Position numbers and translations under genes: made by a program. The notes below the pieces were generated by a model, which searched no databases, had not been told where the DNA came from, and saw only the letters and a program-made list of their open reading frames with translations. Of a DNA stretch of 64,000 nucleotides, positions 43,716 through 54,029 are shown one piece after another; position 1 is the stretch's first letter, and every line of letters begins with the position of its first letter. The stretch is from JASHPR01 sp963795055 (lineage in GTDB: Bacteria; Actinomycetota; Actinomycetes; Streptosporangiales; Streptosporangiaceae): positions 1 to 64,000 of the forward strand of contig CAWCGJ010000024.1 in the NCBI GenBank assembly GCA_963795055.1, given 5' to 3'.

Positions 43716-43744
43716 GTGATCGAGCCTGCCGCCCGGGTCATGCT

Positions 43745-43780
43745 AGTACCAAGAGCCTGCTTATCCTGGTACCAGTACCA
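43745..43780. promoter_or_regulatory. GTACCA repeats between MFS and XRE genes
   Basis: AGTACCA occurs at 43745-43751 and 43774-43780, and GGTACCA at 43768-43774 inside the perfect palindrome CTGGTACCAG (43766-43775). They lie between the divergent starts and are a likely operator for the regulator encoded at 43838. Confidence 0.6.
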
Positions 43781-43837
43781 CCTGGCACGGCCGGCTCCAC
43801 GACGCCAGGATGGGAATATGAGGACGGTGACGGCGCG

Positions 43838-44764
43838 ATGACCACCACCGCGGACCGCTCGGGCGAGGCCTTGGCCACGACGGCGGCCAAGGCCTGTGAC
43901 CGCACCCGGCGGGCAGAGCTGGCCGCGTTCCTGCGCAGCCGCCGGGAGCGCATCACCCCCGAGGACGCCGGGCTGCCGCCCGGCTTCCGGCGCCGGACGG
44001 CCGGGCTGCGGCGCGAGGAAGTCGCTCAGCTCTCCGGTGTGGGCGTCACCTGGTACACCTGGCTGGAGCAGGGCCGCCCGATCAACGCCAGCGCCCAGGT
44101 CCTGGACGCGGTGGCGCGCACGCTCCGGCTGGACCAGGCGGAACGGGAGCACCTGTACCGGCTCGCGGACTCCTCGGCGGTCCCGCCCGGGCCGGCCGCG
44201 GACGGGCTGGGAGTGCCCGAGATCCAGCAGATCCTGGACGGGCTCACCACGCTGCCGGCCACCGTCCTGAACGAACGCTTCGACGTGCTGGCCTGGAACG
44301 CGGCCTTCGCCGCGCTCTTCCCCTCGGTCGTCGCCGCCCCGCCCGCGGACCGCAACACGCTCTGGCTGAACTTCACCCATCCGGACTGTTGCCACCCGTA
44401 CCTGAACCGCGCCGACCAGCTGGGCATGATGGTCGCGCAGCTGCGCGCCGCCTACGGGCGGCATCTCGGGGAGCCGGCCTGGGCCGGGTTCGTCCGGCGG
44501 CTGCAGGCGGCCAGCCCCGAGTTCGCGCGGATGTGGGCCGAGCACGAGGTGGCCAGCCCGGCGAGCTACCTCAAGATCTTCCGTCATCCGGTGCACGAAC
44601 GGCTGACCATGACGACGAACTCGCTGGCCGTGCTGGCCGTACCGGGGACCAGGATGGTCGTCTACACCCCGGCGGACGAGCCGACCCGCCGCGCCCTGGC
44701 CAGCCTCATCGCCGGTGACGGCACCGGGGCCCGGTTCCCGTGCTGGGACGCCCACCTAGGCTGA
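43838..44764 (+). CDS. XRE-family regulator with MmyB-like ligand domain
   Basis: The 308-residue protein has an N-terminal HTH: ELAAFLRSRRERITPEDAGL, RRRTAGLRREEVAQLSGVGV and TWYTWLEQGRPINASAQVLD (residues ~27-95). The C-terminal ~180 residues match the MmyB-like ligand-binding domain (NERFDVLAWNAAFAALFP, EFARMWAEHEVA). Such regulators often control an adjacent oxidoreductase or pump, here the divergent MFS gene. Confidence 0.9.
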   Translation: MTTTADRSGEALATTAAKACDRTRRAELAAFLRSRRERITPEDAGLPPGFRRRTAGLRREEVAQLSGVGVTWYTWLEQGRPINASAQVLDAVARTLRLDQAEREHLYRLADSSAVPPGPAADGLGVPEIQQILDGLTTLPATVLNERFDVLAWNAAFAALFPSVVAAPPADRNTLWLNFTHPDCCHPYLNRADQLGMMVAQLRAAYGRHLGEPAWAGFVRRLQAASPEFARMWAEHEVASPASYLKIFRHPVHERLTMTTNSLAVLAVPGTRMVVYTPADEPTRRALASLIAGDGTGARFPCWDAHLG

Positions 44765-44831
44765 GAGCGGGCCGTCTGCCGGGGCCCGGCCTGGTGACCC
44801 GCAGGCCGGGTTCTGCCCTAACCTGTGCGGC

Positions 44832-46451
<1,620 letters not shown>

Positions 46452-46537
46452 GACCGGGCGGGCGAGGGGCCCGCCGCCGCTGGAATCCGTACCCTGATCA
46501 CCGGTTACGAGGCATCTGGCGGGCAGTAGATAGAGTC

Positions 46538-47563
46538 GTGAGCACCATGACCGAGACCGGACCACCCCTGCCACTTCTCTCCCGCTACGCCGTCATCGTC
46601 GACGTCGGGTACATCTACGCGTCAGCGGGCGAGCTGCTGTTCGGCGCGGCCTCGCGCCGCGAGTACCGGGTCGACGCGGACAAGCTGATCCAGGCGCTCA
46701 CCCGGCACGCGGACGACCTGGTGCGCGGGGAGCTCCTGCGGATCTACTGGTACGACGCGGCCAGGGACCGGGTGCCCACCATCGACCAGCGGGTGATCGC
46801 CCAGATGCCGTGGGTGAAGCTGCGCCTGGGCAACCTCAACGCGCGCGGCCAGCAGAAGGGCGTGGACGCCCAGATCCGGGCCGACATGGAGGCGCTGGCC
46901 CGGCACCGCGCGATCACCGACGCGATCCTGGTGGCCGGGGACGAGGACCTGGTCCCTGCGGTGGAGGCCGCGCAGGCGTTCGGCGTGCGGGTCCACCTGT
47001 GGGGCATCGAGCCCCCGTACGGCACGAACCAGGCCGAGCGGCTGGTCTGGGAGTCGGACACGGTGGAGGTGCTCGAGCGGTCGTTTGTCGAGCCCTACTT
47101 CACCAGGCAGCTGGCGCCCGAGCCCGCGAGCCCCCCGGCCGTCCGGGCCGGGCAGGCGCTCGCTCATCCCGGGCCGGGCGGGGGCGGGCCGGCCATGCCG
47201 TCCCCGGCGCAGGTGTTCGGCGAGCGGCACGCGCCGCGGCCGGCCCCGGTATACCGGGCGGGCCATCCCGGCGCGGCCGCGGCGGCGGCCCGGCGCGGCC
47301 CGGAGAAGGAACGGGTCGAGGAGGCGGGTGAGCACGTGGCGCAGAAGTGGATCCTGACCCGCGGCGAGGACAACATCCGCGACCTGCTGCCCGGGCCCAT
47401 CCTGCCGCCGGTCATCGACAAGGAGCTGCTGGTCGACGCGGAGAAGGAACTCGGGCTGTCGCTGCGCCCCTACCAGGAGGCCAGGGAGTGGCTGCGGGAC
47501 GCGTTCTGGGCCCGGGTGCACCGGCAGTTCGGCATCGGCGTCGGCAAGTCGAGGGCCTTATGA
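46538..47563 (+). CDS. NYN (PIN-like) domain protein, possible ribonuclease
   Basis: The ~341-residue protein has an N-terminal NYN domain: YAVIVDVGYIYASAGELLFG (first Asp), GQQKGVDAQIRADMEALARH (second Asp) and AILVAGDEDLVPAVEAAQAF with VRVHLWGIE (third acidic pair). This is the LabA-like layout of predicted metal-dependent RNases. A low-complexity Pro/Gly/Ala linker (about 200-255) leads to a C-terminal helical domain (DKELLVDAEKELGLSLRPYQ, AREWLRDAFWARVHRQF). GTG 46538 or ATG 46547 are both possible. The stop overlaps the ATG of the epsilon subunit (ATGA), which couples it to the carboxylase operon. RNA target unknown. Confidence 0.8.
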   Translation: MSTMTETGPPLPLLSRYAVIVDVGYIYASAGELLFGAASRREYRVDADKLIQALTRHADDLVRGELLRIYWYDAARDRVPTIDQRVIAQMPWVKLRLGNLNARGQQKGVDAQIRADMEALARHRAITDAILVAGDEDLVPAVEAAQAFGVRVHLWGIEPPYGTNQAERLVWESDTVEVLERSFVEPYFTRQLAPEPASPPAVRAGQALAHPGPGGGGPAMPSPAQVFGERHAPRPAPVYRAGHPGAAAAAARRGPEKERVEEAGEHVAQKWILTRGEDNIRDLLPGPILPPVIDKELLVDAEKELGLSLRPYQEAREWLRDAFWARVHRQFGIGVGKSRAL

Positions 47564-47793
47564 CCGCGCACGGCGAGCACGGCCAGCCGCCGGACCTGGT
47601 CTTCGTGGCGGGAAACCCGTCAGCCGAGGAGATCGCGGCCGTGGTGACCGTGCTGTCGGCCCGGGCGAGGCCGGCCAGGACGGCCGGGGCAGGCGAGACG
47701 GCCCGTTATGGATGGTCGGCCAGATCCCGGTTGCTGCGCGCGCCGGTGCTGCGCGGCCCCGGCGGATGGCGGGCCAGCGCGCTGCCGCGCTGA
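47560..47793 (+). CDS. acyl-CoA carboxylase epsilon subunit
   Basis: The 77-residue protein has the short family motif DLVFVAGNPSAEEIAAVVTV (residues ~12-31) and a basic tail ending in GWRASALPR. Epsilon subunits bridge the alpha and beta subunits and stimulate activity in actinomycete complexes. Small size, gene order (beta-NYN-epsilon-alpha) and the motif agree. Confidence 0.88.
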   Translation: MTAHGEHGQPPDLVFVAGNPSAEEIAAVVTVLSARARPARTAGAGETARYGWSARSRLLRAPVLRGPGGWRASALPR

Positions 47794-47870
47794 CCCGGTG
47801 ATCCAGCCCCGGGCCGACGACCTGCCAGAACCTCACTAGACTCCTTGCGCAGTCGAGAGGAGCGGCTTTC

Positions 47871-49643
47871 GTGCGCAAGGTCCTGATCGCCAACCGCGGC
47901 GAGATCGCGGTCCGGATCGTGCGGGCGTGCCGTGACGCGGGCCTGGGCAGCGTCGCCGTGTACGGCGAGCTCGACCTGGACGCGCTGCACGTGCGCCTGG
48001 CCGACGAGGCGTACGCGCTGGGCGGCCGGACCGCCGCCGACAGCTACCTCGACATCAGCAAGATCCTCAAGGCGGCGGCGGAGTCCCGGGCGGACGCGGT
48101 CCACCCGGGGTACGGGTTCCTAGCCGAGAACGCCGAGTTCGCGCGCGAGGTCATCGCGGCCGGGCTGACCTGGATCGGGCCCCCGCCCGAGGCGATCGAC
48201 GCGCTCGGCGACAAGATCGCCGCCCGGCGGATCGCCGCAGCGGTCGGCGTGCCGCTGGCGCCGGGCAGCGACGGCCCGGTTTCCGGCCCGGAGGAGGCGG
48301 CGGCGTTCGCCGCCAGCTACGGACTGCCGATCGTGATCCAGGCCGCCTACGGCGGGGGCGGGCGCGGGCTGAAGGTGGCCAGGACCGCCGAGGAGATCAC
48401 CCCGCTGTTCGAGTCCGCGGCGCGGGAGGCGGTGGCCGCCTTCGGTCGGGGCGAGTTGTTCGTGAAGCGCTACCTGGAGCGGCCGCGGCACGTGGAGACG
48501 CAGTGCCTGGCCGACTCGCGCGGGAACGTGGTCGTGGTCTCCACCCGGGACTGCACCCTGCAGCGCCGCAACCAGAAGCTGGTCGAGGAGGCCCCGGCGC
48601 CGTTCCTGTCCGACGAGCAGGAGCATCTGCTGCGCTCCTCGTCCCGGGCGCTGCTGCGCGAGGCGGGCTACGTGGGCGCCGGCACCTGCGAGTTCCTGAT
48701 CGGGGAGGACGGCACGATGTCGTTCCTCGAGGTGAACACCAGGCTGCAGGTGGAACACCCGGTGACCGAGGAGGTCAGCGGCATCGACCTGGTCCGGGAG
48801 ATGTTCCGGATCGCCGACGGCCAGGAACTCGCCTACGACGACCCGCCGCTGCGCGGCCACTCGATCGAGTTCCGGATCAACGCCGAAGACCCGGGTCGCG
48901 GGTTCCTGCCCGCGCCCGGGACGATCACGGCCTGGCGGCCGCCGTCCGGGCCCGGGGTCCGGCTCGACGCGGGCTACGGTGAGGGTATGACCGTGCCCCA
49001 GGCGTTCGATTCGCTGATCGCGAAGCTGATCGTGACCGGGGCCAACCGGGTTGAGTGCCTGGAACGCTCACGCCGGGCACTGGCCGAGTTCGAGATCGGC
49101 GGGATGCCGACCGTGCTGCCGTTCCACCGGGCGGTCGTGGACGACCCGGCGTTCACCGACGAGCCGTTCAGGGTGCATACCGGGTGGATAGAGACCGAGT
49201 TCGCCGGAGATCTGCCGCCATACTCCGGTGACCTGGCTGCTGGCGAGGACGCTCAGCCACGGGAGCGGATCACGGTCGAGGTCGGCGGCAAGCGGCTGGA
49301 GGTGGTGATCCCAGCCGCGATAGCCCAAGCCGGGTTCGGCGCCGGCGCGCCCGCCGCCCCGCGGCGCGCGTCCCGGAGCCCGCGCCGCGGCCGCGCGGGA
49401 CCGGCGGGCGGCGGCCCCGCGCCGGGCGGCGACGCCCTGGCCAGCCCGATGCAGGGCACGATCGTGAAGATCGTGGCCGAGGAAGGCCAGCGGGTATCGG
49501 CCGGCGACACCGTCGTGGTACTCGAGGCGATGAAGATGGAGCAGCCGCTGACAGCGCACAAGGACGGCACCGTGACCGGGCTGGCGGTGCAGATCGGCCA
49601 GACTGTCTCGGCAGGCGAGATCATCTGCGAGCTGCAAGGCTGA
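47871..49643 (+). CDS. acyl-CoA carboxylase alpha subunit (biotin carboxylase plus biotin carrier)
   Basis: The 590-residue protein starts at GTG 47871 after AGAGGAG. The biotin-carboxylase domain shows VLIANRGEIAVRIVRACRDA, HPGYGFLAENAEFAREV, the glycine-rich IQAAYGGGGRGLKVAR and FLEVNTRLQVEHPVTEEVSG. A Pro/Arg/Gly linker (about 490-520) leads to the carrier domain with biotin acceptor K555 in LEAMKMEQP. This two-domain form is typical of actinomycete AccA subunits. BirA at 41.3 kb should biotinylate it. It may serve both beta subunits in the window. Confidence 0.95.
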   Translation: MRKVLIANRGEIAVRIVRACRDAGLGSVAVYGELDLDALHVRLADEAYALGGRTAADSYLDISKILKAAAESRADAVHPGYGFLAENAEFAREVIAAGLTWIGPPPEAIDALGDKIAARRIAAAVGVPLAPGSDGPVSGPEEAAAFAASYGLPIVIQAAYGGGGRGLKVARTAEEITPLFESAAREAVAAFGRGELFVKRYLERPRHVETQCLADSRGNVVVVSTRDCTLQRRNQKLVEEAPAPFLSDEQEHLLRSSSRALLREAGYVGAGTCEFLIGEDGTMSFLEVNTRLQVEHPVTEEVSGIDLVREMFRIADGQELAYDDPPLRGHSIEFRINAEDPGRGFLPAPGTITAWRPPSGPGVRLDAGYGEGMTVPQAFDSLIAKLIVTGANRVECLERSRRALAEFEIGGMPTVLPFHRAVVDDPAFTDEPFRVHTGWIETEFAGDLPPYSGDLAAGEDAQPRERITVEVGGKRLEVVIPAAIAQAGFGAGAPAAPRRASRSPRRGRAGPAGGGPAPGGDALASPMQGTIVKIVAEEGQRVSAGDTVVVLEAMKMEQPLTAHKDGTVTGLAVQIGQTVSAGEIICELQG

Positions 49644-49647
49644 GACC

Positions 49648-50004
49648 GTGTCGCGTCTGCCGGGCGATCCCGGGGTATTCCGCTGGCTTTGGTTCGCGGT
49701 CGGCTTCCGGCTGCCGCCCGAGAACCTGGACTGGGTCAAGCACGAGCTGACCGACGCCGGCTGGCGGACCCGGACCGTGCTGCGCCACCTGGCGGTCATC
49801 GTCCCGATCTGCATCGTGCTCGTGGTGGTGCTCACCACGCTGCTGCCCGCCCCGGTGTGGCTGGGCCTGGCCATGGTGGCGCTGATCCTGTCCGGCAGCA
49901 TCTTCACGGTGGCCGCCTACGCGGATGACATCCGCGCGTCCCGGCTGCGCCAGCACGGCCTGGACGTTCCCGACGACCCGGACCTGGGCCACCCGGCCCA
50001 CTGA
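49648..50004 (+). CDS. DUF5313-type small membrane protein
   Basis: The 118-residue protein starts at GTG, 4 bases after the alpha-subunit stop. VFRWLWFAVGFRLPPENLDW and VKHELTDAGWRTRTVLRHLA match the DUF5313 start; two membrane helices follow (AVIVPICIVLVVVLTTLL and VWLGLAMVALILSGSIFTVA). Function unknown. It is the last gene of the carboxylase operon before a strong terminator. Confidence 0.75.
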   Translation: MSRLPGDPGVFRWLWFAVGFRLPPENLDWVKHELTDAGWRTRTVLRHLAVIVPICIVLVVVLTTLLPAPVWLGLAMVALILSGSIFTVAAYADDIRASRLRQHGLDVPDDPDLGHPAH

Positions 50005-50036
50005 GTTACCCGGGGGGTAACCCCCGGACCCCCAGA

Positions 50037-50057
50037 CCGGGGGGCTTCGCCCCCCGG
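50037..50057. terminator. strong GC hairpin between convergent operons
   Basis: CCGGGGGGC and its complement close on a TTC(G) loop: 9 perfect pairs over 50037-50057. A smaller palindrome GTTACCC-GGGG-GGTAAC lies at 50005-50021. There is no T-run, as usual in high-GC actinomycetes. It ends the plus-strand carboxylase operon. Confidence 0.75.
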
Positions 50058-50080
50058 AGCCCCCCGGCCGTCTGCTCGGG

Positions 50081-50332
50081 CCAGCCTTCGGCCGGCCCTC
50101 GCATCCGCCACCCCTGACGTCCCTGCCCCCGCCTTCCTATCCCCCTTCACTGGCCAGCCTTCGGCCGGCCCTCGCATCCGCCACCCCTGACGTCCCTGCC
50201 CCCGCCTTCCTATCCCCCTTCACTGGCCAGCCTTCGGCCGGCCCTCGCATCCGCCACCCCTGACGCCCCTGCCCCCGCCTTCCTATCCCCCTTCACTGGC
50301 CAGCCTTCGGCCGGCCCTCGCATCCGCCACCA
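50081..50332. repeat. 73-bp tandem repeat, 3.5 copies, each with a hairpin
   Basis: Units start at 50081, 50154, 50227 and (partial) 50300. They are almost identical; one substitution (GACGTCC to GACGCCC) marks the third. Each begins with CCAGCCTTCGGCCGGCC, which can fold into an 8-pair stem with one mismatch, and continues with pyrimidine-rich sequence. They lie between the convergent DUF5313 and LpdA genes, so may act as bidirectional terminators. Confidence 0.95.
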
Positions 50333-50358
50333 TGGGGCTGATGTCGTTCCCTGCTAAT

Positions 50359-51762
50359 TCAGTCGTGTTCGGCGGGCTGCATGAGCCGGCGCGCGGCCTC
50401 GGTGACGCTGCCGGACAGGCTCGGGTATACGGCGAACGTGTGCGCGATGTCGTCCACCGTGAGGCGCTGTTCCACGGCCAGCGACACGCCCAGGATCAGC
50501 TCGCTGGCCCGCGGCGCGACCACGACGCCGCCGATCACCCTTCCGCTGCTGCGGCGGGCGAACAGCTTGACGAAACCATCGCGGATGCCCTGCATCTTGG
50601 CCCGCGCGTTCGTGGCCAGCGGCAGCTTGACGACCAGCGCGTCGGTATCGCCCGATTCCACGGCCTGCTGGGACACGCCGACCATGGCGACCTCCGGCTC
50701 GGTGAAGACGGTCGCCGCGACGTGACTGAGGTTGAGCGGCTGGACCGCCTCGCCGAGCGTGTGCCACATCGCTATCCGGCCCTGCATGGCCGCCACCGAG
50801 GCCAGCATCTGCACGCCGGTGCAGTCACCGGCCGCGTACACGCCGGGCGCGTGGGTCCGCGACACCCGGTCGACCGGGATGAACCCCCCGCCGTCCAGCG
50901 TGATCCCGGCCTCCTCCAGGCCGAGCCCGCCGGTGTTGGGGACCATCCCCACGGCGAGCAGGCAATGCGAGCCGCGCACCGTCCGGCCGTCCTCGAGGAC
51001 CACCACGACGCCGTCGCCGTCGCGCTTCGCCGCCGAGGCCCGGGACCGGCCGAGCACCGTCATCCCGCGCCGCCGGAACACCTCCTCGAGCACCGCCGCG
51101 GCGTCGGCGTCCTCCTGCGGCAGCACGCGGTCCCGCGAGGAGACCAGGGTGACCTGCGAGCCCAGGGCCTGGTAGGCGCCGGCGAACTCCGCTCCGGTCA
51201 CGCCCGAGCCGACCACGATCAGCTCCGGGGGCAGCTCGGACAGGTCGTAGAGCTGCCGGAAGGTCAGGATGCGCTCGCCGTCCGGCTCGGCGCCGGGCAG
51301 CAGGCGGGGTCGCGCCCCGGTCGACACCAGCACCGCGTCCGCGCTGAGGCGGGTATCGCCCACCATCACGGTGCGCGGGCCGGCCAGCCGCCCGGTCCCG
51401 GTCACGACGTCGATCCCCTCGGCCGCCAGCCGGGCCGTCACGTCCGCGGACTGCGCCCAGGCCAGCGCGCGGACCCGGGCGTAGAGCCGCGGCGCATCCA
51501 CCGTGGCCAGGGCCGTTCTGGCCGAGCCCGGGCCGCAATCGAGACGGATGCCCAGGGCCGCCGCTCCCTCCAGCGCGGCCATCATGCCCGAGGTCGCGAT
51601 CAGCGTCTTGGACGGCACGCAGTCGGTCAGCACGCAGGCACCGCCGAGCCCGTCCCGGTCCACGACCGTGACCTGGGCTCCCAGCTGCGCGGCCACCAGG
51701 GCGGCCTCATAGCCCCCGGGCCCGCCGCCGATGATCACTATCCTGGGGCGCGGCTCACTCAC
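50359..51762 (-). CDS. lpdA: LpdA-like NAD(P)H:quinone dehydrogenase
   Basis: The 467-residue flavoprotein has FAD motif IVIIGGGPGGYEAALVAAQL, the redox pair C43-C48 (GGACVLTDCVPSK), the NAD motif LIVVGSGVTGAEFAGAYQAL and FAD strand GVYAAGDCTGVQMLASVAAM. The C-terminal His-Glu motif of true dihydrolipoamide dehydrogenases (HPTLSE) reads YPSLSG here, so lipoamide chemistry is unlikely. That matches mycobacterial LpdA (Rv3303c), a quinone reductase. The closeness of glpD also matches mycobacteria. Confidence 0.85.
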   Translation of the reverse strand: MSEPRPRIVIIGGGPGGYEAALVAAQLGAQVTVVDRDGLGGACVLTDCVPSKTLIATSGMMAALEGAAALGIRLDCGPGSARTALATVDAPRLYARVRALAWAQSADVTARLAAEGIDVVTGTGRLAGPRTVMVGDTRLSADAVLVSTGARPRLLPGAEPDGERILTFRQLYDLSELPPELIVVGSGVTGAEFAGAYQALGSQVTLVSSRDRVLPQEDADAAAVLEEVFRRRGMTVLGRSRASAAKRDGDGVVVVLEDGRTVRGSHCLLAVGMVPNTGGLGLEEAGITLDGGGFIPVDRVSRTHAPGVYAAGDCTGVQMLASVAAMQGRIAMWHTLGEAVQPLNLSHVAATVFTEPEVAMVGVSQQAVESGDTDALVVKLPLATNARAKMQGIRDGFVKLFARRSSGRVIGGVVVAPRASELILGVSLAVEQRLTVDDIAHTFAVYPSLSGSVTEAARRLMQPAEHD

Positions 51763-51850
51763 GATGCTCTATTCTCGCGCATCGCGCGGCGCAGTCACTA
51801 CGGGCCGGGCCGGCGCGCGGCACGGCCGGGCGGGCGGATGGCGCGCCGGC

Positions 51851-52705
51851 CTAATGAAACACCGTGATCACGAGCACCAGCACGATGGCCGGCGCGACGA
51901 TCGCGGCCACCGCCGGCCAGGCCCAGCTGACGACCCGCGGGCCCGACGCGGCACCGCGCTCGCGCGCCTCCCGGGCCAGGTCATCCAGCTGAGTGGCCAT
52001 GAGCTGGGCGGCGGGCTGGTTCAGCAGCTTCTGCGTCGCGGGGGACATCCCCGTGTCGGACGCGGCCGAGTTGCGCGGCAGCCGCCTGCGGTCGCCCTGC
52101 TTGAGCATCTCGGACCGCAGCCGGGTGCGCCGCTGCTGGTAGAGCGCCCAGGTATGGACGACCTTCCCGCGCTTGGCACCGGGTTCTGGCACGAGGTGCA
52201 CCTGGACCGATTCCTTCAGGTCCACCGCGATCACCGAGCCCCAGGGGATCCGGTGGTCGCGAAGTGGGTTCTGCACGGTAAGGCCGACGGAATCGGCGAC
52301 CACCCGGGGGCGCAGGGCGCACGCGTACACCAGGCCGGTGACCAACAGGAGGGTGGCGGCGATCTCGGCGGCGGTGTGGTTGCGGCCCGTGAACGCTATG
52401 TCGGCCAGGCACACGGCGGCGATGATCAGCCAGGCCCACCAGGCCACGGCGGCTCCCGGCAGCCGGAATGTCCTGGGCTCGCTGAGCGGCGCGCCTGGGC
52501 CGGCCGACCGCGGCCCTGCGGGGTTGGCCGCCGGCAGCTCCGGCTCGGCCGTCCGGGGTGGCACGGGGTCAGCCCTCGGCAGGTCCGGCTCGGCGGCCGG
52601 CGGCGGCACGGGGTCGGCCGCCGGCGGGTCGGGCTCGGCGGGCCGCAGCGGCGCGGCGTCACCCGTCGGCGCGCCCGCCAGCCTGTGACCCTGCTCCGGC
52701 TGCAT
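51851..52705 (-). CDS. membrane protein with bPH6 domain and proline-rich repeats
   Basis: The 284-residue protein begins with ~70 disordered residues including three 15-residue repeats (AEPDPPAADPVPPPA, AEPDLPRADPVPPRT, AEPELPAANPAGPRS). Two membrane helices (AVAWWAWLIIAAVCLADIAF, AATLLLVTGLVYACAL) precede a PH-like domain (RPRVVADSVGLTVQNPLRDH, RIPWGSVIAVDLKESVQVHL). A last helix ends the protein (VAAIVAPAIVLVLVITVF). Function unknown. Confidence 0.75.
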   Translation of the reverse strand: MQPEQGHRLAGAPTGDAAPLRPAEPDPPAADPVPPPAAEPDLPRADPVPPRTAEPELPAANPAGPRSAGPGAPLSEPRTFRLPGAAVAWWAWLIIAAVCLADIAFTGRNHTAAEIAATLLLVTGLVYACALRPRVVADSVGLTVQNPLRDHRIPWGSVIAVDLKESVQVHLVPEPGAKRGKVVHTWALYQQRRTRLRSEMLKQGDRRRLPRNSAASDTGMSPATQKLLNQPAAQLMATQLDDLAREARERGAASGPRVVSWAWPAVAAIVAPAIVLVLVITVFH

Positions 52706-52793
52706 ACCGATGCACTCCCAGAGGTAAACCGCGGGCGCCGGGGCGGCGCTCCGCTCGTCCCTACTCTAGGTGCAGCGCCGGGGGTAACCGGGA

Positions 52794-54029
52794 TCAGGCG
52801 ATGGCCGCGCCCGGCAACGGCGCCGACGTGGGTGACCCGGCGCCGCCCATCGCGGTCAGCGCGGTGGCCACCATGAGCCTGACGCCTACCCCGATCGCCC
52901 GCTCGTCCACGTCGAACGCGGGCTGGTGGATGTCGAAGTCGGCACCGGAACCGGGGGTCCGGGTGCCGAGCCTGGCCAGCGCCCCCGGGATCGACTCCAG
53001 GTACCAGGCGAAGTCCTCGCCGCCGAGGCTCTGCGGGGCGGCCACGACCGCGTCGCTGCCGAGCACCCGGTCGGCGGCCGCCTCGACCATGGCCGTCGAT
53101 ATGGCCTCGTTGACCGTCGGCGGCACGTTCCGGACGTAGCTGAGGGCAGCGACCACGCCGTAGGCGCTCGCGACCGAGTCGATCAGCGCCTTGAGCAGGT
53201 CGGGCGCCTGGTGCCAGGCCTCGTCGTCGAGGCAGCGCACGGTGCCCTCAACGATGCCGTCGTCCGGGATGGCGTTGGCGGCCGCGCCCGCGTTGACCCG
53301 GCCCCAGACCAGGCTCAGGCTGGACCGCGGGTCGACCCGGCGGGACAGGGCCGCGGGCAGCTCGGTGATGATCTTACCGAGGGCGTAGACCAGGTCGGCG
53401 GTCAGGTGGGGCCGCGCAGTGTGCCCGCCGGGCCCGTTGACCCGAACGGTGATCTTGTCACAGGCCGCGGTGATCGCGCCCACCCGCGTGCCGACCTTGC
53501 CGACGTCCAGCCGGGGGTCGCAGTGCAGCGCGAAGACCCGGTCCACGGACGCGATGCCGCCGGCCGCGAGCACGTCCAGCGCCCCGCACGGCACCTCCTC
53601 GGCCGGCTGGAAGATCAGCCTGACCCGGCCGGGCAGGGCCCCGGCGGCCGACATCCGGGCCAGGACCAGTCCCGTGCCGAGCAGCACCGAGGTATGCACG
53701 TCATGCCCGCAGGCGTGGCAGGCGTTGGCGACCGTGGACCGGTACGGGACGTCCTTCTCGTCGCTGATCGGGAGCGCGTCCATGTCGGCCCGCAGGCCGA
53801 CCACCGGCTCGGAGCCCGCCCCGATGTCCACCAGCAGGCCGGTGCCCTTGGGCAGTACCACCGGCCGGAGGCCCGCGGCCTCCAGCCTGAGCTTGATCCG
53901 GCGCGTCGTCCGGAACTCGTGATAGCCGATCTCGGGGTGGGCGTGCAGGTCGCGCCGGAAGTCGACGAGCTCGGCCTGGTGCCCCGCTAGGAACGCGTCG
54001 AGCTCACCCTCCAGGTCATGTTCGGCCAT
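52794..54029 (-). CDS. M20-family amidohydrolase (amidase/carboxypeptidase)
   Basis: The 411-residue metallohydrolase has HAHPEIGYHEFRTTRRIKLR, GLRADMDALPISDEKDVPYR and HACGHDVHTSVLLGTGLVLA for the metal site. FQPAEEVPCGALDVLAAGGI holds the catalytic Glu, and GGEDFAWYLESIPGALARLG the last ligand region. Members hydrolyse N-acyl or indole-amino-acid conjugates. The start overlaps the stop of the upstream ligase by 14 bases, so the two are coupled. In mycobacteria similar amidohydrolases lie near lpdA. Confidence 0.92.
   Translation of the reverse strand: MAEHDLEGELDAFLAGHQAELVDFRRDLHAHPEIGYHEFRTTRRIKLRLEAAGLRPVVLPKGTGLLVDIGAGSEPVVGLRADMDALPISDEKDVPYRSTVANACHACGHDVHTSVLLGTGLVLARMSAAGALPGRVRLIFQPAEEVPCGALDVLAAGGIASVDRVFALHCDPRLDVGKVGTRVGAITAACDKITVRVNGPGGHTARPHLTADLVYALGKIITELPAALSRRVDPRSSLSLVWGRVNAGAAANAIPDDGIVEGTVRCLDDEAWHQAPDLLKALIDSVASAYGVVAALSYVRNVPPTVNEAISTAMVEAAADRVLGSDAVVAAPQSLGGEDFAWYLESIPGALARLGTRTPGSGADFDIHQPAFDVDERAIGVGVRLMVATALTAMGGAGSPTSAPLPGAAIA

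Noticed and set aside
50081..50332. The 73-bp array as a CRISPR array
   Set aside because: The units are nearly identical over the whole period, so there are no unique spacers, and no cas genes are near.
52926..53990. 354-codon plus-strand frame opposite the M20 gene
   Set aside because: It is antisense to a clear metallohydrolase and has shadow-type composition (Gly/Val/Arg/Asp-rich) without a domain.
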